44,490 nucleotides of DNA. Origin: Winogradskyella sp. (GTDB lineage: Bacteria > Bacteroidota > Bacteroidia > Flavobacteriales > Flavobacteriaceae). The notes below the pieces were generated by a model. It had not been told where the DNA came from. It ran no database searches and saw nothing but the letters and a program-made list of their open reading frames with translations. The DNA lies in contig JASBSA010000015.1 in assembly GCA_030149175.1 (NCBI GenBank), positions 1 through 44,490 of the forward strand, given 5' to 3'. Numbering within the stretch: position 1 is the stretch's first letter; every line of letters begins with the position of its first letter. The position numbers and the translations under genes were made by a program. Below are positions 25,078 to 33,980 of the stretch, piece after piece.

Positions 25078-28000
25078 TTGAAAGATATAATTACAAAAGA
25101 TAAAGACATTTCTCTAGAGCCAGTAAACATAGATAACAAGGCATATTTTAAGATATCTAATAGTGACCAAATGCGTCCATTTTTTATGAGCATAGTCAGT
25201 GATTCCAACCACTGGATGTTTATATCGAGTAATGGCGGTTTAACTGCAGGAAGAAAGAATGCCGAGTACGCACTTTTCCCTTACTATTCAGACGATAAAA
25301 TCACAGAGTTTTCAGAAATAACTGGTGCAAAATCTATTTTTCAAGTCACAAAAAATGGCAAAAAATACATTTGGGAACCCTTTTCAATCCGATTTCAAGA
25401 TAGCTACAATACCAAACGTAATCTTTACAAAAGCGTGTATGGTAATGCTTTGATTTTTGAAGAGGTAAATGTTGATCTCGATTTAACTTTTAGATATGAG
25501 TGGTGTTCTAGTAATAAGTATGGATTTGTCAAAAAATCAACTTTAGTTAATAATTCTGACCAAACGGTTGAAGTAAAGCTTGTAGACGGTATTCAGAATG
25601 TAATGCCTTTTGGCGTTAGCAGTGCACTTCAAAACGCAAGTAGTAACTTGGTTGATGCATACAAGAGAACAGAGTTGGTAGAGCAGTCTGGAGTAGGAAT
25701 TTTTGCTCTGAGTGCTATTATCGTAGACAAAGCAGAGCCAAGCGAGGCTCTTAAAGCTAATATCGCTTGGTCCTTGGGTATTAAAAATCCTACTTACTTA
25801 TTATCTTCTTTGCAGTTAGATACATTTAGAAAATTTGGTGAGCTTACACAAGAAACCGACGTTAAAGCAGAAAAAGGCGCTTATTTCATTAATACTGCGT
25901 TACAGTTAGATTCAAAAGAATCTAAAAATTGGATGATTGTAGCCAATGTTAACCAAGATGTCTCAGATATTATTGCTATTTCTAAACAAATAGAAACAGA
26001 TAATAAACTTTTGAGTAAAGTTGAAGCAAATATTCAACTTGGCACTAAAAAATTGATAAAACTCAATGCCTCATCAGACGGTTTACAGTTAACTTCAGAT
26101 AACTTTAGGGATACCAGACATTTTTCAAACACGCTTTTCAACATTATGCGAGGTGGTATTTTTGATGATGGCTACAATATTGAAAAATGGGATTTTGAAA
26201 ACTATTTAAAGAATGCCAATAAAGATGTACATCGTCAAAGTGACGATATATTAAAAGATTTACCTGAAACATTCTCTTTGCAAACCTTACGAAAGTTTGC
26301 CAATTGGAACAATAATAAAGATTTTAAGAGACTAGCTCTAGAATATTTGCCACTAAAGTTTAGTAGACGACACGGTGACCCTAGCAGACCTTGGAATAAG
26401 TTTTCAATCAATACCAGAAGTGAGGTAGATGGTTCTAAAATTCTAGATTACGAAGGTAACTGGAGAGATATTTTCCAAAACTGGGAAGCGCTTGCCGTTT
26501 CTTATCCAGAGTTTATTGAAAACATGATTCATAAGTTTCTCAATGCCACTACGTTTGATGGTTATAACCCTTACCGCGTAACCAAAGGTGGTTTTGACTG
26601 GGAGACAATTGAGCCAGACGACCCGTGGTCTTACATAGGATATTGGGGTGACCATCAAATCATATATTTGTTGAAGTTTCTTGAGTTTATAGAAGATTAT
26701 AACCCTGGAAAATTAGAGAGTTTCTTCTCTCAAGATATTTTCGTCTATGCGAATGTACCCTATAAAATCAAAGGCTATCAAGATATTTTAAAAAATCCAA
26801 AAGACACCATAGAGTTTAATGAAGATTCCGATAAGGAAATACGATTAAAAAGAGATAAGATTGGTGCAGATGGTGCATTATTGCAATATTCAAATGGAAC
26901 TGTTGTTAGAGCGAATTTTTTGGAGAAGATTTTAGCAACAACCTTAGCTAAACTTTCAAACTTTATACCAGAAGGCGGTATATGGATGAATACCCAAAGA
27001 CCAGAATGGAACGACGCCAATAACGCCTTGGTTGGTAATGGAGTGTCTATGGTAACACTCTATTATCTCAGAAGGTTTTTAAAGTTTTTTGAGGGTGTTT
27101 TTAACAATACATCTCTGACTGAAATTGAAGTTTCATCAGAAATAGCTGAGTTTTTTAATGCTGTTAAATCCGCATTTCAGAAAAACGAATCCATTTTAGA
27201 TGGCAAAATAGATAATATTTCAAGAAAACAACTTTTAGACTTGCTAGGTTTGGCGGGTAGCAACTACAGAGAGCATATCTATAATAATTCATTCTCTGGA
27301 GATAAAATAAAAATAACTCTAAGTGATGTTTTAGACTTCACCAAAACAGCTATTAAGCATCTAGAGCACTCGATAAATGCTAACAGAAGAAGCGATAATC
27401 TATACCACGCCTACAATCTTATGACCGTTAAGGGAGATGAGGTTTCTATTTCGTATTTAGACGAAATGTTAGAGGGCCAAGTTGCGGTATTGAGTTCTGG
27501 ATATTTAAGTTCTAAGGAAAATCTAGCAGTTTTAGATGGTCTAAAGCAAAGCAAATTGTTTAGAGAAGATCAGTATAGCTATGTCCTATATCCGTTTAAA
27601 AACCTCAAAGGTTTTATGGACAGGAATACAATTCCTTATAGCGCTGTCAATGATTCTAAATTATTGAAAACTTTAGTATCGGACGGTAACACACAGATCC
27701 TTAAAAAGGATAGTAATGGTGATTACCATTTCAATGGAAATTTTAAAAATGGAAATGATTTAAAAAAGGCACTTCAAAACCTAAAAGACACCAAATATGA
27801 AAGCTTAGTCAATAACGAAGAAGAAGCCGTTCTTAAAGTTTTTGAAGATGTATTTAACCACAAAGCATTTACAGGTCGTTCAGGGACGTTTTATGGTTAT
27901 GAAGGTTTGGGCTCTATTTATTGGCATATGGTTTCAAAATTGCAGCTAGCGGTAATGGAAGTATGTCAAAAGGCAATCGCTGAGAATGAATCGGCAGAAG

Positions 28001-28521
28001 TTATAGGAAGGCTATTAGAGCATTATTACGAAATCAACGAAGGTATAGGCGTACATAAATCGCCAGAATTATATGGTGCCTTCCCTACCGATCCGTATTC
28101 ACATACACCTGCAAATAAAGGAGCGCAACAACCAGGAATGACAGGTCAGGTAAAAGAAGATATTCTCAGTCGTTTCGGAGAATTAGGTGCTTTTGTAAAA
28201 GATGGCTTGTTAGTGTTTAACCCTTCTATGTTAAGGAAAAATGAATTTTTAGATCAAGCACAAACCTTCAACTATATTGATGTCAAAGGAGAAGAATCAA
28301 CCATCGAGGTTAATAACAATCAGCTGGTGTTTACCTATTGCCAAGTACCTGTAGTTTATGCCATTTCCGATACATATAAAACAACAGTTTCGTTAAACGA
28401 TGGTTATCAACAGGCTTTTGATCAAATGGGTTTGGATAAAGAATTAAGTGAGAAGGTGTTTAGTCGTTCAGGGGATATTAAGCACATTAAAGTTCATATC
28501 AAAGAAGACTATTTAAGGTAA
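25078..28521 (+). CDS. GH149-like beta-1,3-oligoglucan phosphorylase
   Basis: A cytoplasmic protein of about 1147 residues with no signal peptide. The sequence resembles glycoside phosphorylases related to GH94 and specifically the long GH149 type: N-terminal beta-sandwich (NGGLTAGRKNAEYALFPYYS, RYEWCSSNKYGFVKKS), then an (alpha/alpha)6 domain with the likely catalytic Asp region FDWETIEPDDPWSYIGYWGD (about residues 505-525) and GRSGTFYGYEGLGSIYWHMV. Such enzymes cleave beta-1,3-oligoglucans with phosphate to give glucose 1-phosphate. The start is unusual: the open frame has no ATG until residue 32 of this model (QMRPF), so TTG at 25078 is the likeliest start; TTG 25030 and 25039 fall in or next to a terminator-like hairpin. 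Context with GH16, GH17, GH30 and a sugar symporter supports the activity. Family assignment is from recognition, not alignment. Confidence 0.8.
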   Translation: MKDIITKDKDISLEPVNIDNKAYFKISNSDQMRPFFMSIVSDSNHWMFISSNGGLTAGRKNAEYALFPYYSDDKITEFSEITGAKSIFQVTKNGKKYIWEPFSIRFQDSYNTKRNLYKSVYGNALIFEEVNVDLDLTFRYEWCSSNKYGFVKKSTLVNNSDQTVEVKLVDGIQNVMPFGVSSALQNASSNLVDAYKRTELVEQSGVGIFALSAIIVDKAEPSEALKANIAWSLGIKNPTYLLSSLQLDTFRKFGELTQETDVKAEKGAYFINTALQLDSKESKNWMIVANVNQDVSDIIAISKQIETDNKLLSKVEANIQLGTKKLIKLNASSDGLQLTSDNFRDTRHFSNTLFNIMRGGIFDDGYNIEKWDFENYLKNANKDVHRQSDDILKDLPETFSLQTLRKFANWNNNKDFKRLALEYLPLKFSRRHGDPSRPWNKFSINTRSEVDGSKILDYEGNWRDIFQNWEALAVSYPEFIENMIHKFLNATTFDGYNPYRVTKGGFDWETIEPDDPWSYIGYWGDHQIIYLLKFLEFIEDYNPGKLESFFSQDIFVYANVPYKIKGYQDILKNPKDTIEFNEDSDKEIRLKRDKIGADGALLQYSNGTVVRANFLEKILATTLAKLSNFIPEGGIWMNTQRPEWNDANNALVGNGVSMVTLYYLRRFLKFFEGVFNNTSLTEIEVSSEIAEFFNAVKSAFQKNESILDGKIDNISRKQLLDLLGLAGSNYREHIYNNSFSGDKIKITLSDVLDFTKTAIKHLEHSINANRRSDNLYHAYNLMTVKGDEVSISYLDEMLEGQVAVLSSGYLSSKENLAVLDGLKQSKLFREDQYSYVLYPFKNLKGFMDRNTIPYSAVNDSKLLKTLVSDGNTQILKKDSNGDYHFNGNFKNGNDLKKALQNLKDTKYESLVNNEEEAVLKVFEDVFNHKAFTGRSGTFYGYEGLGSIYWHMVSKLQLAVMEVCQKAIAENESAEVIGRLLEHYYEINEGIGVHKSPELYGAFPTDPYSHTPANKGAQQPGMTGQVKEDILSRFGELGAFVKDGLLVFNPSMLRKNEFLDQAQTFNYIDVKGEESTIEVNNNQLVFTYCQVPVVYAISDTYKTTVSLNDGYQQAFDQMGLDKELSEKVFSRSGDIKHIKVHIKEDYLR

Positions 28522-28527
28522 AAAAAT

Positions 28528-29835
28528 ATGAGGATCATGAAAAACAGAAAAATAATCATATATGTTTTGTGTACAGTATTCATGATGTCTTGTGAAAGTG
28601 AAAAGAAGAAGAAAGAGCAAGAGCCTTCAACCCAAATTAAAAAAGAAGTGACAGCAAAAGATATATTAGGAAATCCGGATTATTTGGCCATTTCTTATGG
28701 TGGATATAGAGAAAAGACTAGAGATAGTCAGCCTTCAATCGCAGAGCTAAAAGAAGATTTAAGAATCCTTTCGGCAATGGGTATTAAGTTGATCAGAACC
28801 TATAACGTTCAACCAAAATTGCCACACGCATCAAATGTTTTAAAGGCCATTTCAGAATTGAAAACCGAAGACCAAAATTTTGAAATGTATGTTATGCTTG
28901 GGGCTTGGATAGATTGCCTAAATGCATGGACAGATAAAGTGCCAAATCATGAAGTCGAAAGTCCTAACAACGAAGGTGAGATTAAAAGAGCAGTGGCCTT
29001 AGCTAATCAATATCCAGACATAGTAAAAATAATTGCAGTTGGCAATGAGGCCATGGTAAAATGGGCAACATCGTATTATGTGCAACCAGCTGTAATTTTA
29101 AAATGGGTGAAACATTTACAAGAATTAAAAAACAAAGGTGAGTTGCCAAAAGACCTTTGGATTACAAGTTCAGATGATTTTGCGTCTTGGGGAGGCGGTG
29201 AGAGTAGCTATCATGTTGATGATTTAAATGAATTAATAAAAGCGGTTGACTTTATCTCTATGCATACCTACCCTTACCATAATACACATTACAATCCAGA
29301 GTTTTGGGGAGTTCCAGAAGCTCATGCCAATATGCCAGACACCACGAAAATTGAAATGGCAATGGAACGAGCTATAAAATTTGCCCAAAAGCAGTACGAC
29401 AGTGTTACGAATTATATGAAAAGCCTAGGAGTCAATAAACCAATACATATAGGAGAAACAGGCTGGGCAACCACTTCTACAGGTTACTATGGGCCAGATG
29501 GTTCAAGAGCCACAGACGAATATAAGCAAGGTCTGTATTACAAACAAATGAGACGATGGACCAACAGAGCAGGTATTTCTTGTTTTTATTTTGAAGCTTT
29601 TAACGAGCAGTGGAAAGACGCCCACAATCCATATGGATCGGAAAACCATTTTGGATTATTCACAATAGACGGAGAAGCAAAATATCCAATTTGGGATTTA
29701 GTTGACAAAGGAATTTTTAAAGGATTAAAAAGAAATGGTAATCCCATTGTTAAGACCTACAATGGTAATAAAAAAGCACTTCTTAAAGAGGTTTTAGTGC
29801 CACCATCAGAAAATGAAATTATGGCAAATAAATAA
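28528..29835 (+). CDS. GH17 beta-1,3-glucanase lipoprotein
   Basis: A 435-residue lipoprotein with lipobox at Cys22 (VFMMSC). The tail ESEKKKKEQE is mixed acidic/basic, so a periplasmic rather than surface position is likely. The GH17 (clan GH-A) catalytic pair is visible: acid/base Glu174 in AVGNEAM and nucleophile Glu310 in IGETGW. Other typical segments are IKLIRTYNVQP, VMLGAWID, ISMHTYPY and CFYFEAFNEQWK. Enzymes of this family cut internal beta-1,3-glucosidic links, some with transglycosylation. It starts six bases after the phosphorylase stop (ATG 28528; ATG 28537 is an alternative). The C-terminal 40 residues after IFKGLKRN are an extension beyond the usual catalytic domain. Confidence 0.92.
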   Translation: MRIMKNRKIIIYVLCTVFMMSCESEKKKKEQEPSTQIKKEVTAKDILGNPDYLAISYGGYREKTRDSQPSIAELKEDLRILSAMGIKLIRTYNVQPKLPHASNVLKAISELKTEDQNFEMYVMLGAWIDCLNAWTDKVPNHEVESPNNEGEIKRAVALANQYPDIVKIIAVGNEAMVKWATSYYVQPAVILKWVKHLQELKNKGELPKDLWITSSDDFASWGGGESSYHVDDLNELIKAVDFISMHTYPYHNTHYNPEFWGVPEAHANMPDTTKIEMAMERAIKFAQKQYDSVTNYMKSLGVNKPIHIGETGWATTSTGYYGPDGSRATDEYKQGLYYKQMRRWTNRAGISCFYFEAFNEQWKDAHNPYGSENHFGLFTIDGEAKYPIWDLVDKGIFKGLKRNGNPIVKTYNGNKKALLKEVLVPPSENEIMANK

Positions 29836-29906
29836 AATAATGAAACATCCATGATTAACATTAAATCCCATAGCGAAAATAATAATAGGATGTTCCATAG
29901 CCTGCA

Positions 29907-29923
29907 CTGAGCGCAGTCGAAGT
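29907..29923 (+). repeat. Dispersed intergenic repeat, copy 2 (17 nt)
   Basis: CTGAGCGCAGTCGAAGT differs from the copy at 217-233 by one base. It lies in the 120-bp gap between the GH17 and GH30 lipoprotein genes. CACT and AGTG at its edges (29905-29924) could close a short hairpin. Confidence 0.6.
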
Positions 29924-29955
29924 GTGTCCATTGAAAAAACAACAAATATTTACAC

Positions 29956-31449
29956 ATGAAAGCACTAAGAATTAGTATTTATTGTCTTTTAATATCAGCT
30001 ATGAGTTGTAATACCCAACCACAAGAGTTAAAAGTTGAAATTTTTGAAACTTCAGCAAATGGAAATAAATTAACTCAAATAGAGCCTTTGTCATCAGATA
30101 AAAAACTTGGTAAATTGCCTGTCATTAGAATACTGCAAGACCAAAAGTTTCAAACCATAACAGGTTTTGGTGGTGCATTTACAGAATCTTCAGCATACTT
30201 ACTCAATAAACTAAGTCAAAAAAACAGAGACCTTATTCTAAAAGCGTATTTCAGTGAAGAAGGGGCTAATTATTCACTATGCAGAACACACATGAATTCT
30301 TGTGATTTTTCATTAGATCACTATTCTTATACTCCAACAGAAGATAAAGACTTAAAAGACTTTTCTGTTAAGGAAGATATGGACGATTTAATTCCAATGA
30401 TTAAAGATGCTCAAGCTATTTCAAAAGATGGCTTTAAATTGTTTGCTTCACCATGGACAGCACCACCTTGGATGAAAGATAATAAGGACTGGGTTGGAGG
30501 TAAGCTACTCAAAGAACATTATCCAACTTGGGCGTTATTTTTCTCGAAATATATAGAGGCTTATAAAGAGCAGGGTATTGAGCTTTGGGGTTTTACGGTT
30601 GAAAATGAACCTCATGGTAATGGCAATAATTGGGAAAGTATGCATTTTACACCAACAGAAATGACAGATTTTGTTCAACATCACTTAGGACCAAAATTAG
30701 AAGCTGATGGTTATGGGGACAAAATTATTTTAGGCTATGATCAAAATAGAGCAGGCTTAAAAGAATGGGTAGATGTTATGTATGCCACTGAAGAATCATC
30801 CAAATATTATGATGGCACAGCGATACATTGGTATGAAAGCACTTATGAGGTCTTTCCAGAAGATCTTCAGTATGCGCATAATAAAGCACCAGATAAATAT
30901 CTTATAGAAACCGAAGGTTGTATAGATGCACAAGTACCAGTATGGAAAGATGATGCTTGGTACTGGAAAAAAGAAGCCACAGATTGGGGCTGGGATTGGG
31001 CAGCAGAAGAAGATAAATATCTGCATCCTAAATATGCACCAGCAAATAGATATGCAAGAGATATTATCGGTTGCTTAAATAATTGGGTAGATGGTTGGGT
31101 AGATTGGAATATGGTTTTAAACAAACAAGGAGGCCCTAATTGGTTTAAAAACTGGTGTATCGCGCCTGTAATTGTAGATGAAAATAACGATGAAGTATAT
31201 TTTACACCATTGTATTATATAATGACCCACTTTAGTAAGTATATACGTCCGGGTGCTGAAGTTTTGGGAATTGACAATGAAGATTCTGATTTAATGATTA
31301 CTGCGGCAAAAAACCCAGATGATACTACTGCAATTGTAATATTTAATGAAGGAAAAGAAGCTAAGAAGTTTCACTTATGGCTTAACGAAAAGCAAACCGC
31401 AATACATATAGATGCTCAGGCTATTCAAACTATACTAATACCTAACTAA
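29956..31449 (+). CDS. GH30 beta-glucosidase/glucanase lipoprotein
   Basis: A 497-residue lipoprotein with lipobox at Cys18 (LLISAMSC) and a non-acidic tail NTQPQ, suggesting a periplasmic position. It carries the GH30 hallmarks: ITGFGGAFTESSAY near the start, FASPWTAPPWMK, acid/base Glu218 in FTVENEPHG and nucleophile Glu320 in LIETEGC, plus the beta-sandwich formed by both ends (C-terminal part about 420-497, TTAIVIFNEG). In marine Bacteroidota laminarin loci GH30 enzymes act on beta-1,6 side branches, and that is the likely job here, clearing the main chain for GH16/GH17. It is preceded by a 120-bp gap with a dispersed repeat and followed after 12 bases by the symporter gene. Confidence 0.93.
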   Translation: MKALRISIYCLLISAMSCNTQPQELKVEIFETSANGNKLTQIEPLSSDKKLGKLPVIRILQDQKFQTITGFGGAFTESSAYLLNKLSQKNRDLILKAYFSEEGANYSLCRTHMNSCDFSLDHYSYTPTEDKDLKDFSVKEDMDDLIPMIKDAQAISKDGFKLFASPWTAPPWMKDNKDWVGGKLLKEHYPTWALFFSKYIEAYKEQGIELWGFTVENEPHGNGNNWESMHFTPTEMTDFVQHHLGPKLEADGYGDKIILGYDQNRAGLKEWVDVMYATEESSKYYDGTAIHWYESTYEVFPEDLQYAHNKAPDKYLIETEGCIDAQVPVWKDDAWYWKKEATDWGWDWAAEEDKYLHPKYAPANRYARDIIGCLNNWVDGWVDWNMVLNKQGGPNWFKNWCIAPVIVDENNDEVYFTPLYYIMTHFSKYIRPGAEVLGIDNEDSDLMITAAKNPDDTTAIVIFNEGKEAKKFHLWLNEKQTAIHIDAQAIQTILIPN

Positions 31450-31461
31450 CACTAAAAAATT

Positions 31462-33027
31462 ATGTCAGAAGTTAAAACTGTTTCTAGAAATAAAGTGCCT
31501 TTAGGACAAAAAGCTGCCTTTGGAGCTGGTCATTTTATATTAAATATCCTACCAGGAACGTTAGGTGTTTTTATTCAATTTTTCTTACTAACAGCGTGGG
31601 GTGTAGACCCTTTATGGGCAGGGCTTTTAGGCGGTTTACCAAGAATATTTGACTCTATTACTGACCCAATAATGGGTTTTATATCGGATAATACAAAGTC
31701 TAAGTGGGGAAGACGACGACCATATATTTTTATCGGTGCAATCATTAGTGGTATACTATTCTTTTTAATGTGGCAATTAGACGATAATGCATCTCAAAGT
31801 TATATTATATGGCATGTCATGGTTTTGCAATTGTTGTTTCTTATTGGAAATACAATGTTTGCTACACCTCTTGTAGGTTTAGGTTATGAAATGACATCAG
31901 ATTATAATGAACGTACTAGATTAATGGCCTTTTCTAACACCATGGGCCAAATTGCATGGATGATAGTGCCTTGGTTATACGTAATAATACCTGATACTGA
32001 AACTTTTAACACTCAAACAGAAGGTGTACGAACTATGGCACTTATTGTTGGAATCATGTGTGCAGTATTCGGAATTTTACCTGCGTTATTTTGTAAAGGA
32101 ATAGATTCGTCGCACATGGAGAACCGAAAAGAAATCAACTTTAAAACATTGGCTTCTAATATGAAGGAGCTCCTTGCAGGTATAGTTCAGGTTTCTAAGA
32201 ACAAACCTTTTATGAAACTTTGTGGCGCTACTTTTTTAGTGTTTAATGGTTTTCAATTGGTTGCTGCATTCGGTGTTTTTATTATAGTATTTTACATGTA
32301 TAATGGTAGTTATGAACTGGCGGGAACATGGCCAGCTTGGTTTAATACTATAAACGCTATAATTACAGCATTTATAGTAATTCCTATTATTTCTAGAATG
32401 GCCAACAAATGGGGTAAGAAGAATGCCTTTATTATTTCTACTGTGCTGTCAATCATAGGATATGTGCTAAAATGGTGGGGCTTTGATAAAGAATTAAATA
32501 GTGAATTTGCACAAACAGGTTTGGGCAAAAGTTTAAATTCAGGAGTTGGTTCTTTATTTGAATCTTTAAATCCAGTCTTAGAAAATATTGGTATGTCTTG
32601 GTTTAGTATAGAGCCAGGAAGTGAAATCCCGTGGCTAATATTTTTTCCAATACCGTTATTTGCATTTGGAATGGGAGGTCTGTTTACTCTTATGATGTCA
32701 ATGACTGCAGATGTTTGCGATTTAGATGAATTGGAAAATGGTATGCCAAGGAAAGAAGGCACATTTGGAGCTATATATTGGTTAATGGTGAAGATTGGCC
32801 AATCTATAGCACTAGTTTTAGGTGGTGTTATATTAAGCATTGTTGGTTTTGATCCTAATGCAACAGAGCAATCTATAGAAACCATGAACAACCTTAGAAT
32901 CGCAGATATATTAGTTCCATCAGCTACTGCAGCATTAGCTATTTGGGTCATGTGGAGGTATAGTTTAACAGAAGAAAGAGCTAGAGAAATAAAGGCGGAG
33001 TTGGTAGAGCGAAGAGGTGAATTATAA
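31462..33027 (+). CDS. GPH-family sugar:cation symporter (MFS)
   Basis: A 521-residue polytopic inner-membrane protein. The glycoside-pentoside-hexuronide (MelB-type) signature is clear in the first third: LPRIFDSITDPIMGFISDNT followed by KSKWGRRRPYIF, between transmembrane helices 2 and 3. About twelve hydrophobic segments are present, and a long loop at about 345-390 (WGFDKELNSEFAQTGLGK through WFSIEPGSEIP) lies between late helices. It should carry glucose or short beta-glucan oligosaccharides across the inner membrane with a cation. It is flanked by the GH30 lipoprotein gene (12 bases) and two signal-less GH17 genes (16 bases to the first), which suggests oligosaccharides rather than only monosaccharide are imported. 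Confidence 0.93.
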   Translation: MSEVKTVSRNKVPLGQKAAFGAGHFILNILPGTLGVFIQFFLLTAWGVDPLWAGLLGGLPRIFDSITDPIMGFISDNTKSKWGRRRPYIFIGAIISGILFFLMWQLDDNASQSYIIWHVMVLQLLFLIGNTMFATPLVGLGYEMTSDYNERTRLMAFSNTMGQIAWMIVPWLYVIIPDTETFNTQTEGVRTMALIVGIMCAVFGILPALFCKGIDSSHMENRKEINFKTLASNMKELLAGIVQVSKNKPFMKLCGATFLVFNGFQLVAAFGVFIIVFYMYNGSYELAGTWPAWFNTINAIITAFIVIPIISRMANKWGKKNAFIISTVLSIIGYVLKWWGFDKELNSEFAQTGLGKSLNSGVGSLFESLNPVLENIGMSWFSIEPGSEIPWLIFFPIPLFAFGMGGLFTLMMSMTADVCDLDELENGMPRKEGTFGAIYWLMVKIGQSIALVLGGVILSIVGFDPNATEQSIETMNNLRIADILVPSATAALAIWVMWRYSLTEERAREIKAELVERRGEL

Positions 33028-33043
33028 ATAATTAGAAAATAAA

Positions 33044-33961
33044 ATGTCTTACAGAGAGGGTTACTATTTTAAAAAGACAGGCTACAGTCAAAAATCAGTT
33101 TTAGGTGTAGATCTTGCAAAACATTCGTTAGAAGAACTAAAAAACTTATGGAGAAAAACCCTTAATGAGGGTTTACACGGAATTTGCTTTAGTATGTATG
33201 AAGATGGTCAGAGGCCTGGTGATGACATAAGTATGGAACAAGTAGAACGACGAGTAAAAATTTTAAAACCTTATGTAGGTGCTATACGTTCTTTTTCATG
33301 TGTTGAAGGAAACGAGTTTGTACCAATGATGGCAAAAAAACATGGGATAAATACCTTGGTCGGTGCTTGGCTTGGTGATGATAAAGAGGATAATGAAAAG
33401 GAGATTGAAGGCTTGATTAAGTTAGCTAGGGAAGGTTTTGTCGATGTGGCTGCGGTAGGCAATGAAGTACTTTATCGCAATGATTTAAGTCTAGAAGAAT
33501 TAGTTCAATATATATCACGTGTAAAGGAAGCACTTTCAGGTATGGATATTCCTGTAGGTTATGTCGATGCGTATTATGAGTTTTCTCGTCACCCAATATT
33601 AGTAGAAAGTACCGATGTTGTATTAGCTAACCTTTATCCATACTGGGAAGGGTGTCCTATTGAATACGCTTTAGGGCATATGCAAGCTATGTATGGACAA
33701 GTCGTCGATGCAGCACAAGGAAAACCAATCATCATTACCGAGACTGGTTGGCCAAGTCAAGGAGGTGGCCTAAGAGGTGCCATAGCTGGTGAAGAGGCTG
33801 CTATGAAATATTTTATAGATACAATGCGATGGACCAAAGAAAACGATATTCCAATATTCTACTTTTCTTCATTTGACGAGTCATGGAAAGTTGGCCCAGA
33901 AGGAGAAGTCGGAGCATATTGGGGACTTTGGGACAAATATGAGAATCTAAAGTATAGCTAA
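33044..33961 (+). CDS. Cytoplasmic GH17 beta-glucanase, first of tandem pair
   Basis: A compact 305-residue GH17 enzyme without signal peptide, hence probably cytoplasmic. The acid/base is Glu141 in AAVGNEV and the nucleophile Glu233 in ITETGWPSQGG. The second Glu in VEGNEF (Glu91) resembles a GNE motif but lies before the expected strand 4. Other segments are LVGAWLG, VGYVDAYYEF, ANLYPYWEG and YFSSFDESWKVG. It is co-directional with the symporter gene (16 bases) and followed after 19 bases by a close paralogue. Likely it shortens or rearranges imported beta-1,3-oligosaccharides before phosphorolysis. Hydrolase versus transglycosylase cannot be told from sequence. Confidence 0.9.
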   Translation: MSYREGYYFKKTGYSQKSVLGVDLAKHSLEELKNLWRKTLNEGLHGICFSMYEDGQRPGDDISMEQVERRVKILKPYVGAIRSFSCVEGNEFVPMMAKKHGINTLVGAWLGDDKEDNEKEIEGLIKLAREGFVDVAAVGNEVLYRNDLSLEELVQYISRVKEALSGMDIPVGYVDAYYEFSRHPILVESTDVVLANLYPYWEGCPIEYALGHMQAMYGQVVDAAQGKPIIITETGWPSQGGGLRGAIAGEEAAMKYFIDTMRWTKENDIPIFYFSSFDESWKVGPEGEVGAYWGLWDKYENLKYS

Positions 33962-33980
33962 ACATAAAGTGTCCTAAACT

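Noticed and set aside
32310-32951. 213-residue minus-strand frame inside the symporter gene
   Set aside because: It lies wholly within a confident membrane transporter gene, contains no recognisable domain and reflects antisense codon use.
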